Source: Poa pratensis (Eukaryota; Streptophyta; Magnoliopsida; Poales; Poaceae). From it: a stretch of DNA of 64,000 bases. Position numbers and translations under genes: made by a program. The stretch's first letter is position 1; each line of letters begins with the position of its first letter. Shown piece after piece: positions 23,351 through 33,626 of this stretch. The DNA is taken from NCBI GenBank assembly GCA_947311845.1, contig CAMZMU010000055.1, positions 17,422,877-17,486,876 on the forward strand. The letters are read 5' to 3'. The notes under the pieces are model-generated. The model saw only the letters and a program-made list of their open reading frames with translations, made no database searches and had not been told where the DNA came from.

Positions 23351-24233
23351 GCGGGTGTTTGTTTGGACTTTCTGTGGCTTTTCACAGAAATAAACCAGCA
23401 AACCCAGCCAAACGGGCTAGCTTCGCTACTGGCTTTGCCAAAGCCAGTCTCCAGATTTCACACGCCAGGGAAGCTCCCTCCGGAAGTGCTTTTCGTGGCT
23501 TCCCGCAGCTTTGGCACTTAAAACTGAATCGGTGTAGTTCTCTGCCATCGTCGTTTTGTTTATTTACAGGCAACGCCATCGAGCGAATCAACCAACGCTG
23601 CGCGCGCATCACGTGGCCCGTCCGCGTTGTACGCTGCTTGCTTTCGTAGCATGCGCGGCCGCCGTTCACTAGTGCTGCTACGGGTGGCTACTTTCTCGTT
23701 TTTTTTTGAAACGTTCGATCGATCGCTTATGCTTTTCTCGACTAGTACTAGTACTGGGTACTACTCGTACCACCGACTAGTAGCAAGTTCTTCTATGCGT
23801 AAAATTAAGATCCATGTAATGCTAATGCAAATAGCCTATGTAGCAATTGTATACACTAGTGTGTACGATTAATAGTGCAAATGAATCACATAATCTGTAA
23901 AAATACAGGTTTTAAGAACTACTCCCTCCGTTTTTTAATATAAGATGTTTTAGCATTTGTCTACATGCACATGTACACAAATGTATGTAGACATGTTTTA
24001 GTGTGCATGTTCACTCACTTTAGTATGTATCTAGACAACGTGTGTAACACCTAAAACATCTTATATTAAAGAACGGAGGAAGTACAAGGGTATTTCAGAC
24101 AAGTTACCGGGTTACAGCCAGACATCCAGCCACATTGCCAAACAGTGACACTTAGAAAAGCAGTTTTCTCTGCACAGCAGCCTTCCCTGCACAGCAGCAC
24201 AGCTAGCCAGCCACCGCCCAAACAAACACCCCC
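23351..24233. mobile_element. Tourist-like (PIF/Harbinger) element, 883 bp
   Basis: Inverted ends GCGGGTGTTTGTTTGG and CCAAACAAACACCCCC match the classic Tourist terminus. TTA target duplications lie at 23348-23350 and 24234-24236. It contains a Stowaway MITE (23922-24082). No transposase is visible, so it is non-autonomous. Confidence 0.9.
23922..24082. mobile_element. Stowaway (Tc1/mariner) MITE, 161 bp, inside the Tourist element
   Basis: The ends CTCCCTCCGTT and AACGGAGGAAG are the Stowaway consensus, flanked by TA dinucleotides at 23920-23921 and 24083-24084. The arms ATATAAGATGTTTT and AAAACATCTTATAT pair over tens of bases. It is younger than the surrounding Tourist element. Confidence 0.95.
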
Positions 24234-24651
24234 TTAATTAGGGTGATGTGTGTGGGTGTGGGTGTGTGTGTGTGGGGGGGGGGGGGGAGGGGGTGGGGTA
24301 ATTGCCCTCTTCCTCCACAGTAAAAACGTAAGAAACATTTAGTACATATTTTGTCTAACATGAATATGTAAGATTCAGTTGACCACAGTGGTGAAGAAGG
24401 TAAATTTAAACAATATAGTTCACACACGTCTCCGCGCCGTCCGATCTATATCCGACGGCCCGCGCGTTTTTTTGTAGAAAAGCCCCCGCCTTTTTCAAAA
24501 ATTGTGAATCGATCCTCGGGCATAAAACACACGCGCGAATCCCACGCTTTTTTGCAGAAAAGTCCCTGCGTTATCCTTGCGTTTTTTTTAAAAAAAGTCC
24601 CCGCGTTTTCCAAAAAAAAAACGGTCCTCCGGTCTACAGTTCACACACGTC

Positions 24652-26971
24652 TGAAAGTGCATGTGTTGCCCCATGCGTGGTTTTGGTAATTAATGACAAT
24701 CCTTATGGACTAATGTTTGCATTAAGATATTCTTGTAGATCTTATCCATAGGAAAAGATTGGATTTCATGTGTTGGACTCTAGAAGATTACATGATGACC
24801 AAGGTTGTATCCAAGGGTTTATATGAAGAATGATCTTGTGAAGAGTTGAGCTTATTGCAAGCATGGCTTGGAAAAGAAGTTTGAGTGAACTTTCATGTTA
24901 TCTCCAATCCATCATATATATCAAGAGAAGAAGATGAAGTGCTAGTCCAATATGATCCATCTCGGAAGATATCATTTGATTGAATCTTGCAATCAAGACA
25001 TGAAGACGGAGCTTAGCGAGGCTCTCCCATAATGGAGTATGGGGGAGCATTTGGAGATGTCTTCACCAAACAAAGCGCAATCAAGAAAGGTGGTCCACTT
25101 GAAGAGATCAAAATCGTCATCATCTAGCTCAAGTGGAATGCGCAAGGCAAAGGTATGATCTTGATAGGTTTTCTATTGTACCGGTCTCATGGTGTTAGTG
25201 GGAGACCGGGTTATAGGATAGACGACATACTATCAAGAGGGACTCTCAAGTGAGTAACTTGATCGCATATTTCTGGAGAGCTCAAACCTTTGCATACTTG
25301 GCATATCATCTTTCTTGGTTCTTATTTGGTTTTTCTCCTAGTTGGGTTATGGTGCTTGTTGTGATCCTCATGACAAGACCAAGTTCTTCGAAAATGGATT
25401 TTGGATGGAAAACTTGTTGCGTTCTCGGTGTTGGAAATATTACCGGTCCTCCTTGAGATAAGGTCCACACCTCCCATGTGTGATATCTCCTCTTGTCGCT
25501 ACCTTTCCAACCTCGTTGGTTTCATCTCGTTTGGAGCTTCCTTGCAAAAGTTATTGCATTTCAGGATTTACCGGTTGTTCTTATTTAGAGAAGGCTTACC
25601 TTTCTTCATTTGGTTTTATCCTCACATGATGTACTATGATGTTGCTCTGCATAATCTTGAAGGACTCTTCGTTGCGATTCCAACAAGCCCAAGAACATCA
25701 AAAACGGAGTCCGGATGATCAAGATATGTTCGTTTTCGTATTGGGCGTTTTTGCAGTTTTTGTCGGCCGGTCCCTAGGCCGGTTGCATCGGGCACCCCGC
25801 CGGCCCCCAGGACGGTTGCTTCGGCCACCCTGCCGGTCCCCTGGCCGGTTGCCTCTGCCGCCCTGCCGACCCCTAGGCCGGCCCAGGCCGGCTCCTAGGC
25901 CGGGCCCTCTGCGCCACCGTGGCTTGTTTGGCCGGCCTCCTGGCCAGCCCAGGCCGGGCCCAAGGCCGGCCCCGCGATATCTGCCCAACGGTCACCTTTT
26001 TGGGGGACATATTTAAGGGGCTTTCTTCCCCAACGGTTCCCCAACCCTTTGAGCTCGTTTTTCCCCTCTCTCTTTCATTGTTGACATTTGGAAAAGCTTG
26101 CCTACCTCTCAATCCCTCCCGTGATTTTTGCATATCTTTGAGGGAAAGTGAGAGGAGATCAAGATCTACATTTCTCCAATCCATTCCTCCTCTAAGTGAG
26201 GGGAACCTAGTAGATCATGATCTTGGAGTTCTTGTGTGGTTCTCTTCTTTGTTCTTCCTCTCTTCTCCCCCCCCATAAGCATTAGTTGCTTGTGGTGGGA
26301 TTTGAGAGTGAAGGATTTGAGCACTTGTGCTCTTGCCATTGCTTCGTTGCATCGGTTTGTGCTCTCCACGAGGATTCGTGGAAGTTGAAAGCTTGTGAAC
26401 TTGTTACTCTTGGGTATTTGGACCCTAGACGCCCACGTGGTGGTTGAGACCCTTGGTGGTCACTTGTAGCTGTTCGGGAGCCCCCAATCACGTTGTGGGT
26501 TGTGCCCCGGATCGTGGTTGAAAGGCTCCGGATTTCCGCCTCGAAGGATTCCGATAGTGAAGGTGAACCAAACCTTTGTGGTGCGGTTCATCGGAGAAGA
26601 AGGTGAAACCTTTGTGGTTGTTGAACCATTGTGTTGGTTCACACCTCTCCAATGAGACGTACTCACCTAAAAAGGAGGAACTCGGGAATACATCTTCGTC
26701 TCCGCGTGCCTCGGTTATTTCTATACCCGAGCTCTTTACTTATGCACTTTACATTGTGATAGCCTTCGTGCTTGAAGTATTCTATATTGCTATCACCTTG
26801 TTACTTGTCTTACTTAGCATAAGTTGTTGGTGCACATAGGTGACCGTAGTTTATTTAGGTTGTTGACTTGTTAATTTAAACACCTAGTTTTATTCCGGAA
26901 TTATCAAGCCTAAACCGGAAAAGTTTTAAATCGCCTATTCACCGCCTCTAGGCGACATCATTGTCCTTTCA
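24652..26971. repeat. Solo LTR, 2320 bp, with perfect 5-bp target duplication
   Basis: Bounded by TGAAAG (24652) and CTTTCA (26971), flanked by ACGTC at 24647-24651 and 26972-26976. No gag, pol, primer-binding site or polypurine tract is present, so unequal recombination between two LTRs left one. A TATA-like ATATTTAAGG (about 26010) could be the LTR promoter. The open frames inside (25401-25718, 25636-26016, 25919-26278) are not genes. The 3' half resembles the LTR of element E. Confidence 0.93.
25765..25975. repeat. GGCCGG-rich imperfect array within the solo LTR
   Basis: About ten copies of a roughly 20-bp motif built on CCGG-CCCTAGGCCGG, including the palindrome CCTAGG. It lies about 40-240 bp upstream of the LTR TATA-like box, in the probable U3 region. 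Element E has a different palindromic array at the matching position. Confidence 0.8.
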
Positions 26972-27195
26972 ACGTCTCCTCACCGTCCGATTCAGATCCG
27001 ACGGCCCGCGTGTTTTTTTGCAGAAAAGTCCCCGCCTTTTCCAAAAATTGTGAATCGGTCCTCCGGCATAAAACACACGCGCGGATCCCACACTTTTTTG
27101 GAGAAAAGCCCCCGCGTTATCCCTACGTTTTTTTTTCAACAAAGTCTCCACGTTTTCCAAAAATTGCGGATTGGTCCTCCGGTACAAATGAACAT

Positions 27196-28106
27196 TTCCC
27201 CCCTTTTTTCTTTTCTTCTAAAAGATTTCTCCTCCTTTTAGTTTACTCCTATTTTTCCCCGCAGTTCTTTTTACGAACATTGCGCACGAATAGCGACTTT
27301 AAAATTACTTATTTATTTCCACTCCCTATTTATCTCCTACTATATCTTTTTTTCTTCTTTTACATCTCTTATATATTTATTTTTATGACTCTAAGATTGC
27401 TCGCTTGCTTCCTATTTTCCCCTGCTCTATTTTCCAAACCTTTTATTTTATTTTATTTCCCTTACACATTTATTTTTGCGAACTTACAATCTATTACTTA
27501 TTTATTTGCAATTCTTACTATCTTAATTCCCCACTTCTCTATATTCAGCTTCCCACTGTTTTTTTTACTTTTACTTCCCGTACATTTTTTTAACTATTTC
27601 TTAACGATCTATATTTATTCCATTTGGATGCCTAAATTCACCAAATAAAATAACCTTCCAACACTTACTGCATACAAAAAACACTAAATATTTCCTACCT
27701 TCTAAAACCAATTGTGCATCCCCCTCTCCTTTTCCCTCTATTATTTTCCCTTCCCATCTCAGTTTTTGACAACTATATGATACTCAACATATGTGGAAAA
27801 TGATGACTTCGTTTGGCTATGCCATGCAAAAAATCGGTTTCGAGTTTGGTCGACTCTAACTCCTTGGTTTTGTATCCAAGCTCGCAAAAACAACTGACGA
27901 ATTTTGTCAAATTCGTCGCACTCGGACATCCGTTTGAATTTTCCTTTCACGAATTCATGGATATCACCCTTCCAAACAACTTTCATGTTTTGTCCTTTTT
28001 ATTTTGACGGACATATACATATTTTTCTCTAATCTACAAATTCATTGTATTTTTGGCTGTGAAAAAAGACAAATTCTGACGGATTTCACATTTTGAATCA
28101 CAACGG
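27196..28106. other. Pyrimidine-rich gene-free DNA, probable Helitron body
   Basis: A long T/C-rich stretch (27190-27770) yields a 212-codon frame that is simply low-complexity Phe/Leu/Tyr. No domain was recognised. It is followed by AT-rich sequence up to the Helitron hairpin at 28107. Confidence 0.45.
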
Positions 28107-28137
28107 GCGCGGCGTGCCGCCGCGCAACATTTCCTAG
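28107..28137 (+). mobile_element. Helitron 3' terminus, forward strand
   Basis: The stem GCGCGGC (28107-28113) pairs with GCCGCGC (28119-28125), followed after 8 nt by CTAG (28134-28137) and a host T. This is the canonical 3' end. The body lies to the left and may start near 24427, which would make it about 1.4 kb without the solo LTR. No Rep/helicase is present. Confidence 0.8.
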
Positions 28138-28400
28138 TAAATTATCTCAGGCGACCGCCATACTCTTCCCTGTGGGGTCCACCGCCACTGGATGAGAGGG
28201 GGCAAGGGCACCGAGGAAAACATGACTTGTGGAGGGAGGTCCACAAACATGGATTAGATTAGTAGGAAGGGGAGAATGCACATGATCTAGGAAGAAACAA
28301 TTAAACAAGCATGGACACGGCGTTTCCAGTCACGTGTGCAGATGCACCCGTTATGTAAAATATGTTTATTTTTTTAAATGTAAAAAAATTACAAATAAAA
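28138..28400. other. Short spacer, nothing recognised
   Basis: About 260 bp of purine-rich sequence with no open frame of note. Confidence 0.3.
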
Positions 28401-28608
28401 TTTTGGATATACATCATGACATTTTAAGTTAGCACAAAAATTTCGCAAATAAAAGACATCTTTTATGACTTGTGCAAAAAAGAAAAGAAAAATCACGTAC
28501 AAAGTCATTTTGAAAGCTCCGGATTGTTCTTTTTTGCACAGCCCACAAAAATGTCTTTTCTTCGCGAAACTTTTTGTACTAACATAAAATGTCATCAGTA
28601 TACCCAAA
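28401..28608. repeat. Foldback inverted repeat, about 85-bp arms
   Basis: The left arm (28401-28485) reads TTTTGGATATAC, ATGACATTTTA, AGACATC and TGTGCAAAAAAG in order. The right arm (28515-28608) is its diverged complement. The arms flank about 30 bp. It would form a hairpin RNA if transcribed. It is probably a MITE; outer ends and target duplication were not resolved. Confidence 0.75.
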
Positions 28609-29545
28609 AAAAATATTTGGAATATTTTGACATTTTGAAAGAAAAAAATGAGCAGTGGTAGACCTATGAGCCGATATGTATTTCCGGGGGTAAAGGTTCT
28701 GGGTAGAGCTAAAATAGAGGAGGAAAGAGACGAGGCAATGTGGTGTGGGAAAGAGGAGTAAAGAGTGGCTTCATGGGCCTCTTTTTGAAGCGGGCAATCA
28801 AAAAATACTTCTTTCTATTTTTTTAATAAAATACAAATCTGAATTTTTTTCAAAACCTGTTTTTTCAAAACAGAACGTTTCTTACAGTCGAACAAATTTC
28901 AAATTTGAACATTTTTTAAAATATGAACATTTTTTGAATCTGAACAAAATTTCAAATTAATTTTTTAAACCGTTTTATAAAATATGAGTAATTTTTTGAA
29001 TGTGAACATTTTCAAATTCTGAATATTTTTTCAAACCTGAACGGTTTTCAAATTTGAACAACTTTATGAATCTGAACAATTTTCAAAAGAGAAAATAAAT
29101 GAAAAGAAACAGAAAAGAAAACAAAGAAAAAATACCTGACTGGGCCGGCCAACTAGGTTGCTACTTTAGGCGGCGCGAGGCCTCCACGGCACTATGGTGT
29201 CCCTTCACGTCCAACGTCACTGTTTTTAGATAACATGCCAACTGAAAGGCCCGACATTAAACTAATAACACCATCATCGGCGAAAGTGATACACAGAACT
29301 GAACCCATCCCAACTTACAACACAGAACAGCACACCCACACAGAAGAAAGGACAAACGAGGAGGCTACGACAATGAGCTATTAGTTCTCTCTTATGGTAA
29401 AAAAAAAGAAGTTGACATAATCTTGTAGGTCATTGTCATGTATATCTTGTTCATGTATCTCTTGTTCAGGGCTATGACAATGAACTGAACCCAGCCCAAC
29501 TTTTGATGTATCTCTTATTCAGAGCTATTAGTTTCTTGTAGTTAG
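28609..29545. other. Gene-free DNA with a degenerate GAACATTTTTT minisatellite
   Basis: From about 28880 to 29100, units of the type (T)GAACATTTT-(T)GAAT-TGAAC repeat every 20-25 bp with many changes. The remainder (29110-29545) has no recognised gene. Two near-repeats of TGTATCTCTTGTTCAG and TGTATCTCTTATTCAG lie at about 29455 and 29507. Confidence 0.5.
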
Positions 29546-30313
29546 AGCGTCAACTCAGCCGTCAGCGTTTTGAGCACTTAGGCGTCCCTGTTAAGCCCGG
29601 ATCTGAGGATAGAATCACTGCAGAAGCTGTTTGGCTCAAGCACTGTTACACTTGGGTGCATCCCGATCTTCAGGATGATGCATCCTCCTCTCATCCCGAT
29701 ATTCCTTGGTCACGCACCCAGATTGGACATTCTGCTGCTCCTGATGCCGTTGAGGAAGATTCTGAGCCCCATGATGCTGATGGTGAGGATGGTGATGACG
29801 ACGAAGACAATCATGAGATTGCCCAGGCCTCCACCTCCGACGAAGAGTGACTTCCACTTGGGACGCTAGCCTCGCCTCTCCCTTTTTGGTGTCATGATGC
29901 CAAAGGGGGAGAGAGTTCTATTAGGTTCTCCGGCGAGTTGCATGGGTTGAGGGCACAAGCTTGCTTTTTCTCTTTGGTGTTTGTCGCTTGTGCTCCTCGT
30001 TTTTTAGTTGCTTTCGTTGAACTCATGGGGTAAGACATGTGAGAAGTTTAAATTCGTGTAAGACTATGTCATATTTTTGCAAGACTATGAGTGTTGCTTA
30101 TCCTTTGTCTTACCTATGTGCAAGTTTTGTGCTTTATTTCTATTATCTATAAACTTGCTTGGATTACAAAATCTAGGGGGAGTGTTGATCCTAACCTATA
30201 TGCATTTTGCATTCAAAAGCAAAATTCTACTAATGCATATCGTTAGGGGGAGCCCGTCTATATTTTGTGAACCATTTTGATGTGTTGTCACCATACTCCA
30301 AAAAGGGGGAGAT
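29546..30313 (+). mobile_element. Element E: internal 3' end of an LTR retrotransposon
   Basis: Only the last part of the internal region is present. It ends in a polypurine tract AAAAAGGGGGAGAT (30300-30313), directly followed by an LTR starting TGAAAG at 30314. An open frame (about 29550-29850) forms its coding tail. The 5' part of the element is missing, so it is truncated or rearranged on the left. Superfamily is not certain. Confidence 0.7.
29550..29850 (+). pseudogene. Acidic C-terminal fragment of an element E protein
   Basis: About 100 codons are open, ending at a stop in 29848-29850. The last 40 residues are strongly acidic (an EDGDDDEDNHE block). Upstream is a hydrophilic segment with VWLKHCYTWVHPDL. 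I do not recognise a named domain. The position just before a 3' UTR and polypurine tract suggests the C-terminus of a retrotransposon-encoded protein. The 5' part is missing. Confidence 0.45.
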
Positions 30314-30476
30314 TGAAAGAGCATACTTGTTCTAAAATCTATTTTGGGAGTCTAATGACAACACATCAACAGGACTAAGGTGTGCGTGACAAATGCAGAT
30401 AACTCATATCAAAACATTGTGTCAAGTTGGGAGCAAGCGGCCCTAGAAATCAGCTCAGTAGAGCTTTTCAGTGTCT

Positions 30477-30855
30477 AACGGTAGTACCGCTCCACCTGGA
30501 GCAGAGCTACTACTGCACAACTGGTACTTCTCCTGGCGGTGGTACCGCGTGGTACCGCTGTTATCAGTTAGCGATACTACCGCTGGTGGTACCGCCAGGG
30601 GTACCGCTAGGCCAGAAAAGCTCTCTCTTTTCCCGGTCGGTACCCGGCGGTACCTACCTAGTACTACCACTGGGCTCCTTCAATTTAATTCAAAGGGTTC
30701 CAGCGGTACTATCGGCAATTCCGCGGTAGTACCGCCAGTTCTGACAGCTCCGGTACCTCTGAGAGGTACCGCCGCAGCTGGTTGGTGCAGTACACTTGGT
30801 ACCATAGGGAGAACATGAGCGGTAGTACTGCTATCCCTGCGGTAGTACCGCTGTG
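30477..30855. repeat. Array of GGTAGTACCGC-type palindromic motifs in the E LTR
   Basis: About 15 degenerate copies of GGTACCGC, GCGGTAGTACCGC and relatives occur in under 400 bp, in both orientations. Many contain the 6-bp palindrome GGTACC or the 13-bp palindrome GCGGTAGTACCGC. The array lies about 40 bp upstream of the TATA-like box. Confidence 0.85.
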
Positions 30856-31678
30856 CAGATTTTCTGCACATAACGGTTCAATTTTCAGGGGCCCCTATTT
30901 AAAGATTGCTTCTTCCCCAAGAAGACTAGCTCGCCCAGCATTCAAGTCCAACATTATTGCAAGATCAAGATTTACTAGATCTCCCAATCCCTCCACCCAA
31001 ATTCGTTGATCTTTGGAGGATTGAAGGAGAAGGCCCCGGATCTACATCTTCACCAAAGCGTTCTTCATTCCCCCTCATTCACTTGAGAGATTTGAGCCTA
31101 GAGTTTCCACTAGGAAAACCTAGGCATCTTGTTGTACTTACTTGCTTGTTACTTTTGTGTAGCAGGTGCTGTGATGCTTGGGAGCCCCCAATCCTTTTGT
31201 GGGTTGAGCCTCAAGTTTGTTGTAAGGGCTCCGGATTCCGCATTGAAGGATTCCGATAGTGGAAGGTGAACCGAGCTTTTGGGCAAGGTTCATCGCAAAA
31301 TAGGGTGAGGCCATTTGTGGCGTTTGAGTTTGAAACTCACACCCCTCCAACGAGACGTAGTCTCCTAAAAGGGAGGAACCACTAGTACAGAACGACACAT
31401 CGGATACCCCTCTATGGAAACGGCAGGTGTTAGGCGACGGAGAATCGCGCTTTCCGCCCGGCCGGTGTGTACAAACCTGACCAGGCCCGCCTAGATTGGC
31501 AACGGACCCTTTCCAATCTTTGTCACCTATTATATTGGCAACGGTTAATAAAATTGTCCGTTTCCAATATTTGCCTCTATGGTAATGGATAGAATTTTCC
31601 AACCGTTGAAAATGTTGATACGTGGAGGCTAGCGAACGGGAAGATGGGGAGGTGGGCGAAGCAGACCCGCGAGTATAA

Positions 31679-32311
31679 ATGGCGAGAGGTACCAGCAGCG
31701 GTCGCGGCCGTGGACGAGGGCGATACCGTGGTAGGGGGCGCAGCGGCAATGCCATGCCGTCGGTGTCGCCCTCACCGTCCTCTGAAGACATGTCCCCGGC
31801 GAGAGGTACCATCAGCGGTCGCGGCCGTGGACGTGGGCGCGGCCATGGACGAGGGCGCGGCCATGGTAGGGGGCGCAGCCGCACCACGCCGTCGGTGTCG
31901 CCCTCACTGTCCTTTGAAGACATGTCCCCGGAGCTGCGCGGCTTCGAGTTCTTGGTTAGCCTGTACAAGGGCATAGAGAGCCGCCTGTGGCTCCCGAGGG
32001 CGTTCACAGAAAAGCTCCAAGGCATGGTGGCAGCTACCATGCATCTGAAGATGGAGGACTGCGAGAATGGCAGCTGGACGGTGAAGACGGCCGTGAGTGC
32101 CGGGGGGAATTTGTACCTCGGCCAGGGATGGAAGTCATTTGCCCAAGCGTACAAGCTTGAGTAGGGGCACTTTTTGTGCTTCGAGTTCGACGGCGACAAC
32201 GGGTTCTTCATCAAGATCTTCGACGGTACCTTATGCCGGAGGGACGCACTCGTGTACAGCGACGACGAGCCCGAGTCTTCATCAGCAGCTGCTAGTAGTA
32301 GCATTAGCTAG
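31679..32311 (+). pseudogene. B3-domain protein with RG-rich N-terminus, premature stop, inside the CACTA element
   Basis: The frame opens at ATG 31679 and runs to a TAG at 32162-32164. Past that stop, the same frame continues to 32311. The N-terminal 80 residues are two copies of a roughly 40-residue Arg-Gly-rich block ending in SEDMSP, from a 120-bp tandem duplication. Then comes a B3-like fold (about residues 85-190): LPRAFTEKLQG, SWTVKTAV, GWKSFAQAYKLE, and after the stop GHFLCFEFDG and FIKIFDG. B3 domains bind DNA in plant transcription factors. The tail is acidic and Ser-rich (EPESSSAAASSS). A TATA-like GTATAAATGG overlaps the first ATG, so the real start may be the in-frame ATG near 31755. 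The stop is a single-codon change in a conserved E-x-G context. Capture from a host B3 gene is likely. Confidence 0.75.
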
Positions 32312-32399
32312 TAGTAGCATATATGTAATCGTTTACTTCGTTATCAAGTCCGTATGTAGTAGCACTAGCTGCTAAGTGGTCTCTCGCTGGTGTAAAATC

Positions 32400-32804
32400 A
32401 ATGGAAACGGTTATATAAAATGTCCGTTGCCAATGTGGCGCTTATATACTGTCGGCTCGGTCTCATTATCACTCTCTCACTTGTCTCTCTTCCAACCCTA
32501 GCCGCCGCACACTGTGGCTTTCAACTCTCCTCACTCTCTCTAATGGCTTCCTCTGTCGTCGCTTCTAGATCCGGCCATCGCGGCCGCGGCTCTAGCCGCC
32601 GCGGCAGCACCGTTCTAGCGGCAGCCCTTCGTGAGGGGAAGGTCGATCTGGAGGCGGCCATGCGTCCGCTAATGATGCGGCAGTGCCACCATCTGACGCC
32701 CTCCTCCTCCGGTGATGCCCGGCTTCTTCTGAGCTAGGCCGATGTGGAGGAGGTCATTCATGAGGTGGTGGTGCAGCACCTCCGGCGGATCTACCAGCAG
32801 AAAC
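32400..32804 (+). pseudogene. Second gene relic in the CACTA element, with its own promoter-like sequence
   Basis: TATA-like boxes (TTATATAAAATG at about 32410 and CTTATATACTG at about 32442) precede a CT-rich leader with AACCCTAGCCGCCGC. The ATG at 32543 opens 64 codons with an Arg/Gly/Ser-rich N-terminus (RSGHRGRGSSRRGS) and a stop at 32735-32737. Past the stop the frame stays open to the retrotransposon B insertion at 32804 and resumes at 40594. I do not recognise the protein; the RG-rich start resembles the neighbouring B3 relic. Confidence 0.4.
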
Positions 32805-33321
32805 TGTCGTGGGTTTGTCACGTCAGGTGTCATAGATGACTTCGTAGGTGTGGGATTATGCGAGTCAAGCATCTCCGAGCTTGGGATCGCAGGAACAAAG
32901 ATCAACACAGATTTACCCAGGTTCGGCCCCCTCAATGTGAGGTAAAAGACCTACTTCCTGCCTACCCTAGATTGGTATTGATATGATAATCAAGGTGTTA
33001 CAATGGAGGCGATCCGATCTGGTACTCGCCGTATGAGCTAGGGTTTGGGGCTTGATAGCTTGACCCGCTCTAAGTCCTGCGAGTCCTCTTTATATACACA
33101 GAGGCTCGCTAGGTTACAAAAGGAAACTTCCCCCATAAGGAATACATCCACAGAGGCCTACTCGGAGACTACTTGGTCTTCACGTCCTCCGGGATATGTC
33201 TTCTAGATCTTTCCCCTTATGGCGGTTCAATATTGGGCTTGTTCCCAAGTGGGCCTTCGTCCGTGCGAGTCAATTAAGTCGCACTGGGCCGCGGGTTAAT
33301 CCAGAAAGTATTCCCCCGACA
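32805..33321 (-). repeat. 3' LTR of retrotransposon B (517 bp)
   Basis: Bounded by TGTCG and CGACA, preceded by the target duplication GAAAC (32800-32804). It is followed by TTAGCCCCCAAGC, which is the polypurine tract on the minus strand, so the element reads right to left. It differs from the partner LTR (40076-40588) by about three substitutions and four one-base indels. Confidence 0.97.
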
Positions 33322-33626
33322 TTAGCCCCCAAGCGTGGCCTGAACTTCATAGTATTTCTTGATCTTGAATGCTTAGGCCGCGCTTTTCCTTGTTTCGCGA
33401 CTTATAATTCTTCTTTGGCGGCTCGAGAACGCGACTTATCCTGTCTTGACGGTTGATTTTCAGATCTAAACGTCTTCCGTGTCTGGGTTATTTATCTTGA
33501 CTCATCATTTTCCCCAGCGTTTGCATCAAGTCCTGCATTACGCATCCGCTACTCCTTTCCGCCGCCTCCAATCTCGCTTCTCGTACTCACAATCCTTCGG
33601 TGGATATCTCCATCGATCTGAGAAAA

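Larger units (their letters stand above)
24420..27195 (+). repeat. Two direct copies of a 225-bp GC/poly-T unit, the second split by a solo LTR
   Basis: Copy 1 (24420-24640) and copy 2 (24641-24651 plus 26972-27195) share TTCACACACGTCTCC, CCGTCCGAT, CCGACGGCCCGCG, GCAGAAAAGTCCC and GGTCCTCCGG. They also share internal repeats of the TTTTTTGCAGAAAAG-CCCCGCG type. The unit is probably the 5' part of the Helitron that ends at 28137; the solo LTR sits in copy 2. Confidence 0.75.

Noticed and set aside
25401..26278. Several 100-126-codon frames in the solo LTR
   Set aside because: They lie wholly within the LTR and overlap the GGCCGG array; no domain.
27010..27648. 212-codon frame rich in Phe/Leu/Tyr resembling a membrane protein
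   Set aside because: It is the translation of a long T/C-rich tract; composition alone explains the hydrophobicity.
31138..32304. 388-codon minus-strand frame across the CACTA boundary
   Set aside because: It crosses the exact CACTA insertion point and mirrors the B3 relic; it cannot predate the insertion and shows no domain.
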